Positions 17,509 to 26,077 are shown, counted from the first letter of the stretch. The stretch: 64,000 nucleotides of DNA from Gemmobacter nectariphilus DSM 15620 (GCF_000429765.1 NZ_AUCM01000008.1:124001-188000), one strand, 5' to 3'. The notes: generated by a model from the sequence alone, not told the origin. A program made the numbers and translations.

Positions 17509-18098
17509 CAGAACTTCACGACTTCCGCCTGCATCCGCGTGCGCGCCGCGCGCAGCCAGCGGCCGGCCGTGTCGCCGGGAAATTCGGCCTGCTGATCCTC
17601 GTCCGTGTGATAGGCGGACGGCGACAGCCGTTGCGATTGCCGCGACACCAGCGGCGCGATGATCCGGCGCAGGATATTTCCCTTGGCGTCGGTGCCGTCC
17701 TCACTGTCCGACAGCCCGTCGATATAGCCCGCCCAGACGTGGACCGGCGGGCAGACCAGCACGTTGCCCGCCCGCTCCGTCGTGATCCCGGCCCAGGCCT
17801 GCACTGCAGCCTCGCGCGCGTCAGTCGCAAGGATCGCGTCGATATCGTCGGGCAGCCCGCCCAGCACGGCCTGCCCTTCGGTGGCGGCGATCCCGCTGCG
17901 CTCACCCGGCAGGGTCAATCTGCCGCCCATTCCATGCACGCCGATCCCGATCCAGTCGTGGCCACCCCAGGCCAGCGTGCCGATCCCCGAATGCACGCGC
18001 ACCGGATCGCCAGGCCAATCCACAAACACCAGCACCGCCGCGTGATACCCGCCGGCCGCCAGCGCGGCAGTCATGGCGGGGTCGACCCCGCGCGCCAT
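17508..18098 (-). CDS. Minor tail protein of unknown function
   Basis: 196-aa protein starting MARGVDPAMTAALAAGGYHA and containing beta-hairpin stretches such as VLVFVDWPGDPVRVHSG. ATG 18098 is chosen because it shares a base with the upstream stop (TGATG). The position corresponds to GTA gp13/DUF2163-like tail-tip genes, but I cannot assign the family with certainty. Confidence 0.65.
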   Translation of the reverse strand: MARGVDPAMTAALAAGGYHAAVLVFVDWPGDPVRVHSGIGTLAWGGHDWIGIGVHGMGGRLTLPGERSGIAATEGQAVLGGLPDDIDAILATDAREAAVQAWAGITTERAGNVLVCPPVHVWAGYIDGLSDSEDGTDAKGNILRRIIAPLVSRQSQRLSPSAYHTDEDQQAEFPGDTAGRWLRAARTRMQAEVVKF

Positions 18099-18859
18099 CA
18101 CCACGGATTCCACTCCGTCGCGCCCACGCGCTCATGCGCCAGCACCTCGCGCAGGTTCACCTGATACTGCCAGTCAGCGCCCACGCCCTGCGCCCCGGGC
18201 GTGATGCCCGTCACCTCGAAGACGACGCTTTCGGCATCGTGCAGGCTGATCACGCCCGCAGGCAGCGCGGCATCCAGCCGGATCGTCACTGCCCCTGTGG
18301 CATCGCTTGTCGCCACAGTCACCGCCCGCGCCGTGCCCGCCGAGACGAAATCGCCGCCATCGAGGACAAAGCTGCGCAGCACATCGTCGGGCCGCACAAT
18401 CAGGGTGTTGGGCGGCAGGCCGGTCAGGCTGATGGTCGGATAGCCCTGCGCATCGGTCCCGGAACCGCCCGACCGCACCGGTCCGGTGAACCAGGCCATG
18501 GGCGTCGTGCCGTCCGTCGTCCAGTCCATCGGTGTCGTGCCGTCCGTTGTCCAGCCCATCGGAGCGGTGCCGTGGGCCGCATAGCCTGCATGCCGGTCCA
18601 GCACCCAGTTGGTCGACACGACGTCGAGGCGCACGAGGTTGATCCCGCCATCCAGCTCGCGCCACAGCTGGGCCATGTAGCCCGCGCCGCTGCGCCCCAG
18701 CGCGAGCGACGACACCGACAGCTGCGCCACCCGTCGCGCCGGACCGGCAGAGGCGACAGCACGCGCACCAGACAACAGCCCCTCGGACCGCACCACGGGC
18801 CGCTCGACCCACGGCGCTGCAGACACGATCCCCACCGGGGGCCAGGCGACGATCCTCAT
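18098..18859 (-). CDS. Minor tail protein with 10-residue tandem repeat
   Basis: 253-aa protein placed right after the tape measure gene, as for GTA gp12-type distal tail proteins. Residues about 99-125 contain three near-identical decapeptide units (T-P-M-x-W-T-T-D-G-T), encoded by 30-bp DNA repeats near 18500-18565. The C-terminal 120 residues are a beta-rich domain with PNTLIVRPDDVLRSFVLDGG. Probably part of the distal tail ring or baseplate. Confidence 0.65.
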   Translation of the reverse strand: MRIVAWPPVGIVSAAPWVERPVVRSEGLLSGARAVASAGPARRVAQLSVSSLALGRSGAGYMAQLWRELDGGINLVRLDVVSTNWVLDRHAGYAAHGTAPMGWTTDGTTPMDWTTDGTTPMAWFTGPVRSGGSGTDAQGYPTISLTGLPPNTLIVRPDDVLRSFVLDGGDFVSAGTARAVTVATSDATGAVTIRLDAALPAGVISLHDAESVVFEVTGITPGAQGVGADWQYQVNLREVLAHERVGATEWNPW

Positions 18860-21081
18860 GGCAGGGGCACCTCGCGGGCGCGGGCATAGGTGGCGTCCAC
18901 CGCGCCGGACATGATCTCTGGGGCGGCGCGCTGCACCACCCGCACGGCTGCGCCTTCGGCCGCACGCACCACGACCGACGGGTCGGAGTAGACGGTGATC
19001 GCGACGGGTTGCGCACCACCACGCAAGGCGTCTCGCGCCTGCGCGACATTCAGGACGCCGCCCGAACGGGACGGCACGAAGATCTCTGAATTCGGCGTAT
19101 TTTCGTTGATCTGATAGGGCTGGCCAGAAACGACGGGTCCACCGGCAGCGCGCTTTCCAAGGAGACCGCCGAAGAGGCCACCCAACAGCCCGCCACCACC
19201 GCCACCCGACGAAAATGGCCCAGTATTGAACAACGCAGCCTCCAGCGCTGCCTTGGCCAGCGCCTTGGCTACCCCGGCCAGAACCCCCTTGAAATCTTCA
19301 CCGGCAACGATCGCATCAAGCAATCCATCCCTCAGGTCCCCGGTGATATCGTCCATGAAGCGCGCACGCTCGGCGTAGCGATCAGCCTCGACCGTCAGCC
19401 TGCCGATAGCCGCCGCCTGTTCGTCGATTTCCTCGCGCAGCGTCTTTCCCGTCTCGGCCGACCGCTGGTCAAGGTCGATTCCACGCTGTTTTGCCGCATC
19501 CAGCAGACGATACTTGGCCTCCAGCTCGGCGGTCACCGCATCCTCGCGCCCCATCACCTCGATCTTGCGCTCGAGGATCGCGATTTCCGCTTCGGCAAGT
19601 TCAAGGATATCCTTGGCGCTTGCCTTCTTTTCGCCGCTGCCACCGCGCCCTGTATCAACGATGTCGAACCCCAGCTCATTCGGGGCTGCGCGCGGACGTG
19701 TTTTCGGGGCGTTCGGGTTCGGGACAAATGGGCTGGGCGACTGGTCGAGGCTGTCGAGATAGCCAGGCACATCCTTGGCCACACCGCCCGGCAAGGTCGC
19801 CTTGAGGCTGCGCGCCAGCCCGAGGGCATTGGCGATGGCCGTGCCCAGCCGCCCGACGGCCGAGATGGCATTGGACAGCGTGATGCCGCTGTCGTCCCTC
19901 AGGGCTGCGAACAGCGCACTGGCCCGTGCCTCGGCCTGCCCCATGCGCTTTTGGAATTCATCACCCTTGATGGCGCCGGTATCCAGCTCTGCCGCAAGCT
20001 GGCGCATCTCTTCGGCAATGCCGGCCAGCTCGCCCCGGATCGCCGCAAACTCCTGGCTCGGCAGCTCGTTCATGGACATCAGAATCGCACTGGCAGCAGC
20101 GCGGCCTTCTTCGCCCATCTGACGGTGCATCTGCGCCAGGCGCTCGGCCGATTCCGCCTGATCATCGGTCAGCTTGCGCAGGTCGATCAGCCGATCGAAG
20201 ATCTCATCTCCAAGCACCGCGCGGCCAAACGCCTCATCCGGGAAGATTTCCCGCAGGCGGGTTTCGACCATATCAAAGGGCAGATCGGCCAACGCCACCG
20301 CCACCGCCTTGCCCCAGGCGGTGAACTTCTGGGTCATGGCGGTGAACCGCTCGTCAATGTCCTGCGCCTTGCGGATCAGCTGCTCGTCCAGCACCGCGCC
20401 AGTTGCGTGCGCCTCGTTGATGATCTTCTGAATGCCTTCCGCGCCGCGGTCGATCAGCTGAACGAACTGCTCACCCCCGGTCCCGCCGAACAGCTCGTCA
20501 GCAACGCGGATGCGCGCCGCCGTGTCGAGCTGCTGCAGACGGTCGATCAGTTCCAGCATCAGCGCGCTGGGGTCCTGCAACTTGACCTTCAGGTCGGCTG
20601 CGGAATAGCCCAGCCGCTTGAAGGACTCGGCGGCCGATCCCATGCCCGTCACGATGAATTCGTCGGCGCGCAGGCTCAGTTCCTTGAACCCGTCCACCAG
20701 CGCATCCATGCCGACGCGGGTGCGGTCGGCCACGGCCGACCATTCCTGAAACGCCTCCAACCCCATGCCTGCCCGTTTCGCCTCATCGCCAATGGTGGCG
20801 ATGGATTTGACGGTGCGGGTCAGACCACTGGTCAGATTCGATATCGCGCCGGTCACCAGCCCACCGGCAATGCCGCCCGCAAAGCCAATCGCGAAATTCC
20901 TGACCGAGACCGTCATGTCGGAAAAGTTCGCCTGCACCCGGCGCGCCATGGTGGTGGTGCCCTTTTCCGCATCGCGCGTCAGCCTGGCGATCAGCTTGTT
21001 GTTGCGGTCCATTGCGCGCGCGAAATCACGATCCTTCGCCTGCAGCAGGATCGTGATGCGCTCAAGATTTTCGTCGGCCAT
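18856..21081 (-). CDS. Tail tape measure protein
   Basis: 741-aa protein that sets tail length and passes into the host at infection. It is helical and has repeated A/E/R-rich segments. A Gly-rich membrane-like stretch occurs at residues about 62-85 (FAIGFAGGIAGGLVTGAISN) and another near residue 620 (SSGGGGGGLLGGLFGGLLGK). Its length would suit a tail of roughly 110 nm by the usual 1.5 angstrom per residue rule. It is preceded by the tail assembly chaperone pair, as in almost all siphophages. Confidence 0.88.
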   Translation of the reverse strand: MADENLERITILLQAKDRDFARAMDRNNKLIARLTRDAEKGTTTMARRVQANFSDMTVSVRNFAIGFAGGIAGGLVTGAISNLTSGLTRTVKSIATIGDEAKRAGMGLEAFQEWSAVADRTRVGMDALVDGFKELSLRADEFIVTGMGSAAESFKRLGYSAADLKVKLQDPSALMLELIDRLQQLDTAARIRVADELFGGTGGEQFVQLIDRGAEGIQKIINEAHATGAVLDEQLIRKAQDIDERFTAMTQKFTAWGKAVAVALADLPFDMVETRLREIFPDEAFGRAVLGDEIFDRLIDLRKLTDDQAESAERLAQMHRQMGEEGRAAASAILMSMNELPSQEFAAIRGELAGIAEEMRQLAAELDTGAIKGDEFQKRMGQAEARASALFAALRDDSGITLSNAISAVGRLGTAIANALGLARSLKATLPGGVAKDVPGYLDSLDQSPSPFVPNPNAPKTRPRAAPNELGFDIVDTGRGGSGEKKASAKDILELAEAEIAILERKIEVMGREDAVTAELEAKYRLLDAAKQRGIDLDQRSAETGKTLREEIDEQAAAIGRLTVEADRYAERARFMDDITGDLRDGLLDAIVAGEDFKGVLAGVAKALAKAALEAALFNTGPFSSGGGGGGLLGGLFGGLLGKRAAGGPVVSGQPYQINENTPNSEIFVPSRSGGVLNVAQARDALRGGAQPVAITVYSDPSVVVRAAEGAAVRVVQRAAPEIMSGAVDATYARAREVPLP

Positions 21082-21089
21082 CCTGTTCC

Positions 21090-21245
21090 TCAGCCAAAGC
21101 GGGCGACCAGCGCCTCATATTCCGCATCGCTCGGGGCATCGGCCCCCGGGCCACCGCTGGCAGCATGGGCCGCGTTCCAGCCACGGGTCAGCACGTCGAT
21201 ATCTGCCGGCGTCATCGACCAGACCTGTGACGGCAAAAGACCCAT
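21090..21245 (-). CDS. Tail assembly chaperone, small frame (Phage_TAC-like)
   Basis: 51-aa reading frame MGLLPSQVWSMTPADIDVLT to EYEALVARFG. The pattern G-L-x-P-x-x-x-W-x-M-T-P-x-D matches small tail assembly chaperones such as the GTA gp10.1 type. Its ATG shares a base with the stop of the upstream gene (TGATG), so it can be made alone. The same frame is open back to 21335, giving a fusion of 195 aa if the ribosome slips at the A7 site of the upstream gene, like lambda G/GT. Confidence 0.72.
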   Translation of the reverse strand: MGLLPSQVWSMTPADIDVLTRGWNAAHAASGGPGADAPSDAEYEALVARFG

Positions 21246-21676
21246 CACGCCGCAGATGTTGGCAACGCGATCTCGGGCTCCGTAGTGGGTCGGGGCTGAA
21301 CCGCGCGGCTTGCCACGCGCGATCCAGCCCCGCCTTTTTTTGGCGGCGCAGCCAGCACATCCGGGAAGAACGTCACGCCCATCAGGCGCTGCGCAATTCC
21401 CCGCAGCGCCACATTGTCAGACGGCGGCAGGCTTGAAATCAGATCATCTGCAGCTCGATCGGACATGCCGCCGCCGACCAGACCAAGCGCGATCAGATCG
21501 CGGACGTGCCGCACCTGGGGCGGCGAGGCGCGGCCGAACAACTGGTCATACAGCTCGAAGATGCCAAAAGGGGCATATTGCAGTTCAAACCGCTGGATTT
21601 CGTGATTGGTCAGCAACAGCCGCCGCCGCTGCCCGCCGACGATTTCCTCATAGGCACCCGTCCCGGAGATCGCCAT
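21245..21676 (-). CDS. Tail assembly chaperone / GTA gp10-like protein
   Basis: 143-aa protein MAISGTGAYEEIVGGQRRRL with the GTA-type tail chaperone pattern (LLLTNHEIQRFELQYAPFGI). It is placed between the major tail protein and the tape measure, where lambda gpG-type chaperones lie. The last 30 residues after PPKK are low complexity, as expected if the functional long product instead continues in the -1 frame. Confidence 0.75.
   Translation of the reverse strand: MAISGTGAYEEIVGGQRRRLLLTNHEIQRFELQYAPFGIFELYDQLFGRASPPQVRHVRDLIALGLVGGGMSDRAADDLISSLPPSDNVALRGIAQRLMGVTFFPDVLAAPPKKGGAGSRVASRAVQPRPTTEPEIALPTSAA
21335..21341 (-). promoter_or_regulatory. Candidate -1 programmed frameshift site (A7)
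   Basis: Seven A residues are read in frame 0 as CCA AAA AAA, an ideal X-XXY-YYZ slippery heptamer, with GCCGCC before and GGCGG after. Slipping back one base enters the frame that runs to the stop at 21090 and contains the small chaperone. Confidence 0.62.
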
Positions 21677-21677
21677 G

Positions 21678-22106
21678 TCAGGCCGCCGTGAAGGTCACGG
21701 TGCCCGAGGATGCAAGCGACAGCGAATAGGTCACGCCGTCTTCTTGCTCGCCGCCGTATTCCGCCGAACTCAGAAGGAACGCCCCGGCGAACGTGCCAAA
21801 ATCCGGCACGATCACCTGAAAGTTGGCAATCGGGTCGGCACTCATGGCGACGGTGTTCATCCGGGCCTCGGACGCCTCATCCTTGAAGTAGCCGTTGCCC
21901 GAAACGGAAACCCGCTTGGTGCCGCCCAGAACCTCGGTCCACAAGGCGCCGCCGGGGTCGGCGCAATCGGCCGTCGTCACGTCGATCTCCGAGTTGTTGA
22001 TCGTCAGCGTCTTCGACCGCAGACCGCACAGCGTGGTGAACGCCTCGGTCGGGGTCGCGCCATCGCCAATCTTGATCAGCAGCAGCCGACCTTTCTTCTT
22101 TGCCAT
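21678..22106 (-). CDS. Major tail tube protein
   Basis: 142-aa protein MAKKKGRLLLIKIGDGATPT with the TP901-1/GTA gp9-type major tail layout: a beta-sandwich with SKTLTINNSEIDVTTADC and a C-terminus ending in GTVTFTAA. The start at 22106 has GGAG 8 bases upstream; the longer in-frame start at 22139 lacks a site. It would polymerise into the tail tube around the tape measure protein. Confidence 0.82.
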   Translation of the reverse strand: MAKKKGRLLLIKIGDGATPTEAFTTLCGLRSKTLTINNSEIDVTTADCADPGGALWTEVLGGTKRVSVSGNGYFKDEASEARMNTVAMSADPIANFQVIVPDFGTFAGAFLLSSAEYGGEQEDGVTYSLSLASSGTVTFTAA

Positions 22107-22178
22107 GGTGGAAACTCCATTGGAAATGGCCCCGCCCACGGGCCGATGCTCGGGCTATCCCAGGGTGGGGAAAGTTGG

Positions 22179-22592
22179 TCAGGCTGCCGACAGCGCTGCC
22201 TGAAACGCGATCACGGCGACATAGCTGCGCCCGTCAGCTGCGCGGGTGACGGACTGGGCGGTATACTGGCACCACTCGCATACATGCCCCGCTACGGTCA
22301 GGGCCGCGTCGTCCAGCGCGGCGCGAACCGCATCAGCGATCCGCGTGGCCTCGACACGGCCAGAGGCCGGGCGGGAATGCGCTTCGACGGAAAACAGGAT
22401 ATCGGCATCCACACAGGTGCCGGACATGCGCAGAGGCGCCAGATCAATCTGGCCCAGGCGCACATAGGGAAATTCCACATTCTGCGGTGGCTCATCGTAA
22501 ACCCTGACGCCGACCACTGCCGACACGCCAGCATCGGCCCGCAAGGTGGCGATGACGGACTTCTGCAGCGCAAGCGACGGGTCGTCAGGCAT
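22179..22592 (-). CDS. DUF3168-type tail terminator / completion protein
   Basis: 137-aa protein MPDDPSLALQKSVIATLRAD with the DUF3168 pattern (GVRVYDEPPQNVEFPYVRLG, RIADAVRAALDDAAL). GTA gp8 and HK97 gp10-adjacent proteins of this family end the tail tube next to the head. The start overlaps the 57-aa gene upstream. A 72-bp gap follows before the major tail protein. Confidence 0.8.
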   Translation of the reverse strand: MPDDPSLALQKSVIATLRADAGVSAVVGVRVYDEPPQNVEFPYVRLGQIDLAPLRMSGTCVDADILFSVEAHSRPASGRVEATRIADAVRAALDDAALTVAGHVCEWCQYTAQSVTRAADGRSYVAVIAFQAALSAA

Positions 22593-22758
22593 CGAAGCGC
22601 ACCACGCACAGGAAACGAGCGATCCGAGACGTTGCGCGGTCTTCATCAACCGACCCCGGGACGATCATCTCGGCCATGACCAGCCCTCTGATCCACACCC
22701 ACGCGACAGCGCGCCGCCAGCGCGGCATGACGATCTTGATCGTTGCCATCTCAGCCAT
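22585..22758 (-). CDS. 57-aa phage protein, coupled to both neighbours
   Basis: Reading frame MAEMATIKIVMPRWRRAVAW to FLCVVRFDA. Its ATG overlaps the end of the HK97-gp10-like gene and its stop overlaps the DUF3168 start, so nearly every base is used, which argues it is translated. Trp/Arg-rich with a hydrophobic middle (VAWVWIRGLVMAEMIV). Not recognised; perhaps a small connector factor. Confidence 0.5.
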   Translation of the reverse strand: MAEMATIKIVMPRWRRAVAWVWIRGLVMAEMIVPGSVDEDRATSRIARFLCVVRFDA

Positions 22759-23110
22759 TGAACAGTTCCTTCACTGCCTTGTTGACTGCCCGCCTCGCAC
22801 GCGCCTTGTGTTTCTTTCGCAAGACAGACAGCGCTGGATTGACGAACGGGCGCGGCCCCCGCTCGCCCTCGATCACCTTCGATTTCGGGCCGAAGTCCAC
22901 CAGAACCGACCCATCGGGATTCTGCGTCGCGGTGATCTTGTCGCGCTCATGCCCGTCGCCATGAACATCGCCGCCGACCGGGATCAGCACCTTCGAGGTG
23001 CGCACCAGCTCATTGCCGCTTTGGCGGATCGAGGCATCGACGTTCTTCTTGATCCGGTCAGGCAGCTGCGACAGCTTGCGCATGACGCGGTCAGCACCCT
23101 CAACGCTCAT
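22751..23110 (-). CDS. HK97 gp10-like head-tail joining / morphogenesis protein
   Basis: 119-aa protein MSVEGADRVMRKLSQLPDRI with the HK97-gp10 family layout: N-terminal helix, an alternating segment (LVRTSKVLIPVGGDVHGDGH) and a C-terminal RPFVNPALSVLRKKH motif. It acts at the neck as head-tail connector. ATGA overlap with the head-closure gene. Confidence 0.78.
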   Translation of the reverse strand: MSVEGADRVMRKLSQLPDRIKKNVDASIRQSGNELVRTSKVLIPVGGDVHGDGHERDKITATQNPDGSVLVDFGPKSKVIEGERGPRPFVNPALSVLRKKHKARARRAVNKAVKELFNG

Positions 23111-23442
23111 GCCGCCACCCCGGTTTCGCACAGGATATCCAGCATCGCGCGATCGTTGCCGACCTCGGCGATGCTGCGAATGTTCCAGATCTTGCCGCGC
23201 GCGATGAGCCGGTGTTTTTCGCTGATCTCGCGGCTGGCAGACGATGCGCGAATGCGGATTGTCGCGGTGCGGCTCGCCTCGACGCGGCCCGCATCGACCC
23301 GCTCCTTGCCCGTCGTCTCACGAACATTCGCCCACAGGGTCAGATGATCTGCCCAGCCGACAACCTTGTTGCCATAGCCATCGTCGCCCTCGACAGCGCG
23401 CTGGACGGTGATGCGATCGCGCAGGCTGCCCGCCCCGATCAT
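23107..23442 (-). CDS. Phage head closure (head-tail adaptor) protein
   Basis: 111-aa protein MIGAGSLRDRITVQRAVEGD, the SPP1 gp16/HK97 gp7-type head closure family. The hallmark RDRITVQ is followed by WANVRETTGKE and WNIRSIAEVGNDRAM. It seals the portal complex and docks the tail. Start fixed by ATGA overlap with the upstream connector gene. Confidence 0.83.
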   Translation of the reverse strand: MIGAGSLRDRITVQRAVEGDDGYGNKVVGWADHLTLWANVRETTGKERVDAGRVEASRTATIRIRASSASREISEKHRLIARGKIWNIRSIAEVGNDRAMLDILCETGVAA

Positions 23443-23957
23443 ACGAACCTCCAGCGCAATGCCGCGACCAGCGCACCGACGGTCATCGGCACATCCGTGG
23501 CAATCGTTCCTGTGACGACCGTCTCGCGGTTCATATACCAGTGCGCGACCAGCATCTTGACCGCAGCCTGCGCGGCAGGCAGCCGCTCTGGCGGCATCTG
23601 GCAGGTATAGGTGACCCGCAAGGTGCCAGTGACGCCCTCGGCCGTGACGGCCGCTCCGGCGCCTATTGCCTCGATGATCACATCGACCGCGACATCGTCG
23701 ACCGTCGCGGCGACCGTCACGACATCCGGCATGGCCAGCACATGCGGGCCCGGCCCTTCGAAATCCTGCCGCCATGTCTGGGGCATGATCGCCCGGCCCA
23801 GCACACCGCCCCAGCCATCCAGCCAGGCAGTCGCCGCATCGGCAAGCGCGCCGATCAGCCCATCCTCATCTCCATGGTCGACGCGCAGAAAGGCCTTCAG
23901 GTCAGAAACCCCGACCACCTCTGCGGTGGCCGGGGTGACAAGCACCGGGACGGACAT
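23439..23957 (-). CDS. Head-tail connector protein (gp6-like)
   Basis: 172-aa protein of the HK97 gp6/phiE125 gp8 type. Features include VSDLKAFLRVDHGDEDGLIG at residues about 18-37, AATAWLDGWGGVLGRAIMPQ, and AAVKMLVAHWYMNRETV near residue 132. It forms the ring under the portal. Two bases separate it from the preceding gene. Confidence 0.82.
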   Translation of the reverse strand: MSVPVLVTPATAEVVGVSDLKAFLRVDHGDEDGLIGALADAATAWLDGWGGVLGRAIMPQTWRQDFEGPGPHVLAMPDVVTVAATVDDVAVDVIIEAIGAGAAVTAEGVTGTLRVTYTCQMPPERLPAAQAAVKMLVAHWYMNRETVVTGTIATDVPMTVGALVAALRWRFV

Positions 23958-23958
23958 G

Positions 23959-24237
23959 TCAGGACTTTGCCCCTTTCGCCTTGGGCGCGATCTCCGTCGG
24001 CTCCGAGGCCTCCGTCGGTTCGGTGGGCGCCGTCGGTTCGGTGGGCTCCGTCGGCTCCGTCGGCGCCGTCGGCTCCGTCAGCTCGATCGCCGGGGCGCCC
24101 GTGCCGTCGCCGGCTTCGGCGTCCAGCGGAACGGCCAGCCGCGCGGCGACAAGCCGGTCAACCTCCTGGTCGGAAAACCCCGCCACCTCGCCGCGATTCC
24201 ACAGGCGATGCGGGCGAACGAAACGAACCAGCCTCAT
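23959..24237 (-). CDS. Small phage protein with TEP/TAP repeat tail
   Basis: 92-aa protein. Residues 1-45 (MRLVRFVRPHRLWNRGEVAG, then FSDQEVDRLVAARLAVPL) resemble small head proteins of unknown role. Residues about 53-82 are a low-complexity run of T-E-P/T-A-P triplets encoded by 9-bp DNA repeats, followed by a basic end. Located between the capsid-linked gene and the connector; repeat number may vary between relatives. Confidence 0.65.
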   Translation of the reverse strand: MRLVRFVRPHRLWNRGEVAGFSDQEVDRLVAARLAVPLDAEAGDGTGAPAIELTEPTAPTEPTEPTEPTAPTEPTEASEPTEIAPKAKGAKS

Positions 24238-24695
24238 TGCGGCAGGCGGTCCATGCCGCCAAAGACGATCACCGACGACAGCGCGGCGGTATCGGTGTTG
24301 GCCGCCGACAGGTTCGGCGTGAAGTTCAGGCGCAGATAGCGCCCCGCCCCGGCCAGGCTGACATTGGCCGTCAGCTCCCCGGTCACGGTGCCGCCGCCGC
24401 TCGGGCCGGTGGCCACGGTGACCGCCGTTGCCGCTTCCAGCACTTCGGACCCGGAAAGGTTCGACGCGTCGCCCGTGTCGATATCCCAGGCGATGGTCAG
24501 CGTGGCCGAGGCGGCCAGCGTGGCGGTGAACGGGATCACCACCTGACAGGACTGCGGCCAGCCCATGGCAGCGCGGTCAAGGATGACGCCGACGACTTCG
24601 GTATTGTCGCCCGTGCTGCCGGCCGTCGCGGCGGCATTGGCACTGGCGCGGCGAGCGGCGATCAGATCGCCGATGGCGCGGATTTGCGTGGTCAT
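24234..24695 (-). CDS. Capsid-associated structural protein, unknown family
   Basis: 153-aa beta-rich protein starting MTTQIRAIGDLIAARRASAN. It has Thr/Ala/Gly strands (LTIAWDIDTGDASNLSGSEV) and the C-terminal RYLRLNFTPNLSAANTDTAA. Its position directly after the major capsid gene fits a head decoration protein, but no family signature is certain. ATGA overlap with the next gene. Confidence 0.62.
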   Translation of the reverse strand: MTTQIRAIGDLIAARRASANAAATAGSTGDNTEVVGVILDRAAMGWPQSCQVVIPFTATLAASATLTIAWDIDTGDASNLSGSEVLEAATAVTVATGPSGGGTVTGELTANVSLAGAGRYLRLNFTPNLSAANTDTAALSSVIVFGGMDRLPQ

Positions 24696-24741
24696 GTCTG
24701 GATCTCCAAAGGCCGCACGGGCCAAGCGAAGTGGGATGGTG

Positions 24742-24764
24742 CGGGCCGGGCTGACCCCGGCCCG
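24742..24764 (-). terminator. Hairpin after major capsid gene
   Basis: Perfect 9-bp stem (CGGGCCGGG / CCCGGCCCG, 5-nt loop) 7 bp after the capsid stop, without a T-run. It may protect the capsid mRNA end or partly attenuate downstream transcription. Confidence 0.5.
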
Positions 24765-24770
24765 TCAGGC

Positions 24771-26075
24771 TCAGGCGCCAGGCGCCCAGGTGACGCCGGT
24801 CAGAACCGCCAGCGCGGCCAGATGCCGCATGCCGATGTCGTGCTGCACGATGGCGCGCATCACGGTTTCATCGCGGCTGAACGCGGCCTGCATGTTTCCG
24901 GCGGCGTCCTTGTAGGCGGCCTCGGTCGACATCGCGATCTCGATGCCCATGTGCTCGCCGACGACCACCTGCGCGAAATCGGCCAGATACAGCTCCGATT
25001 CGGTGCCGCCGCCCAGATTGATCGGGACCTGCGTCGTGATGCGGAACGGCTTGTTGCGCAGCATCCCATTCGCCATTTCCGGAAAGGCGAAGTTGCCGTT
25101 GCCGTCGCGCAGGTTCTGCAGAAACAGCGCGGTGCGCGGCGCCATGACCCAGCCGGGGCGGATCATCGGCACATCGGCATTCAGGATCGCCAGTTCCATC
25201 CGCGCCAGATCGTTGGTCACCTTGGCGAGGTCCGGGGTGGCCGTCATGGTCAGGATGTGGCTGGTTTCATAGACGGTGCCCAGCAGCTGGTAGCGCAACC
25301 CCTTCGGCGAATAGTCCGACCCGGCCCCGCGCAGGAAGGCCAGATCGGTGCGGATTCCGATCGAGGCGACGATGTCGTCGCGCACCAGCCGGTCGACCGC
25401 CACGCCCGAGGCGCGCAGCAGATCGTTCGAAATCGGGATCAGCGAGGCCAGCTTCTTGGCCGACAGCTTCACCTGGCCGAATTGCATATCGGTGGCCGGC
25501 ACATCCTGCTGCTCCCCGATATAGCTGGCCGACGACCCCGTCGCCTGACGGTTCATGGTCAGGTTCGCATTGGGCATCGGAACGGTCACCGGGTTCAGCG
25601 ACATGATGACCGATGCCGGGCGCAGCAGCTCGATGATCTCGGCCGAGACATCCTCGGGCACCAGATACCCGCCCGCCGGGCCAGACCCCATGTTCTGGCT
25701 GGCGAACAGGCCGCTGTCGCCATTGGCCTCGGCGATCTGCGAGGCCAGATACACATTGCCACCGGCCGCCGCCAACGTGCGCACCGCACGGGCAAAGGTC
25801 AGGCCCTTTTCGGCGGGCTGCGCGGGGGCGCCGGCCCCGCGCGGGGTCGCACCGGGCAGCGGCGCGGCAGGACGTGCGGCGGCGGCCTTGCGGCGTTCCA
25901 GATCTTCGGCGCGGGCAAGCTCGGCCGCGACCTTGTCGTCCTCTGCCTTCAGCGCCTCGAAGCTCGCCAGCTGCTCGGCGGTCATGTCGTCGCCCTCGGG
26001 CACGGCGGCCACCATGGCCTCCATCTTGTCGATGATGCCCGCGCGGCGGGCCTTCAGTTGTGCGATGCGATCCAT
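24771..26075 (-). CDS. Major capsid protein, HK97 fold
   Basis: 434-aa precursor. Residues 1-60 are a helical delta/scaffold domain (MDRIAQLKARRAGIIDKMEA, then an E/A/L-rich coil). A Pro/Ala linker follows, with likely cleavage near residues 90-130 before GLFASQNMGSGPAGGYLVPE, the mature start typical of the family. The HK97 core follows (SLNPVTVPMPNANLTMNRQA, KKLASLIPISNDLLR). The S49-type protease upstream would remove the scaffold domain. Confidence 0.9.
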   Translation of the reverse strand: MDRIAQLKARRAGIIDKMEAMVAAVPEGDDMTAEQLASFEALKAEDDKVAAELARAEDLERRKAAAARPAAPLPGATPRGAGAPAQPAEKGLTFARAVRTLAAAGGNVYLASQIAEANGDSGLFASQNMGSGPAGGYLVPEDVSAEIIELLRPASVIMSLNPVTVPMPNANLTMNRQATGSSASYIGEQQDVPATDMQFGQVKLSAKKLASLIPISNDLLRASGVAVDRLVRDDIVASIGIRTDLAFLRGAGSDYSPKGLRYQLLGTVYETSHILTMTATPDLAKVTNDLARMELAILNADVPMIRPGWVMAPRTALFLQNLRDGNGNFAFPEMANGMLRNKPFRITTQVPINLGGGTESELYLADFAQVVVGEHMGIEIAMSTEAAYKDAAGNMQAAFSRDETVMRAIVQHDIGMRHLAALAVLTGVTWAPGA

Positions 26076-26077
26076 CG

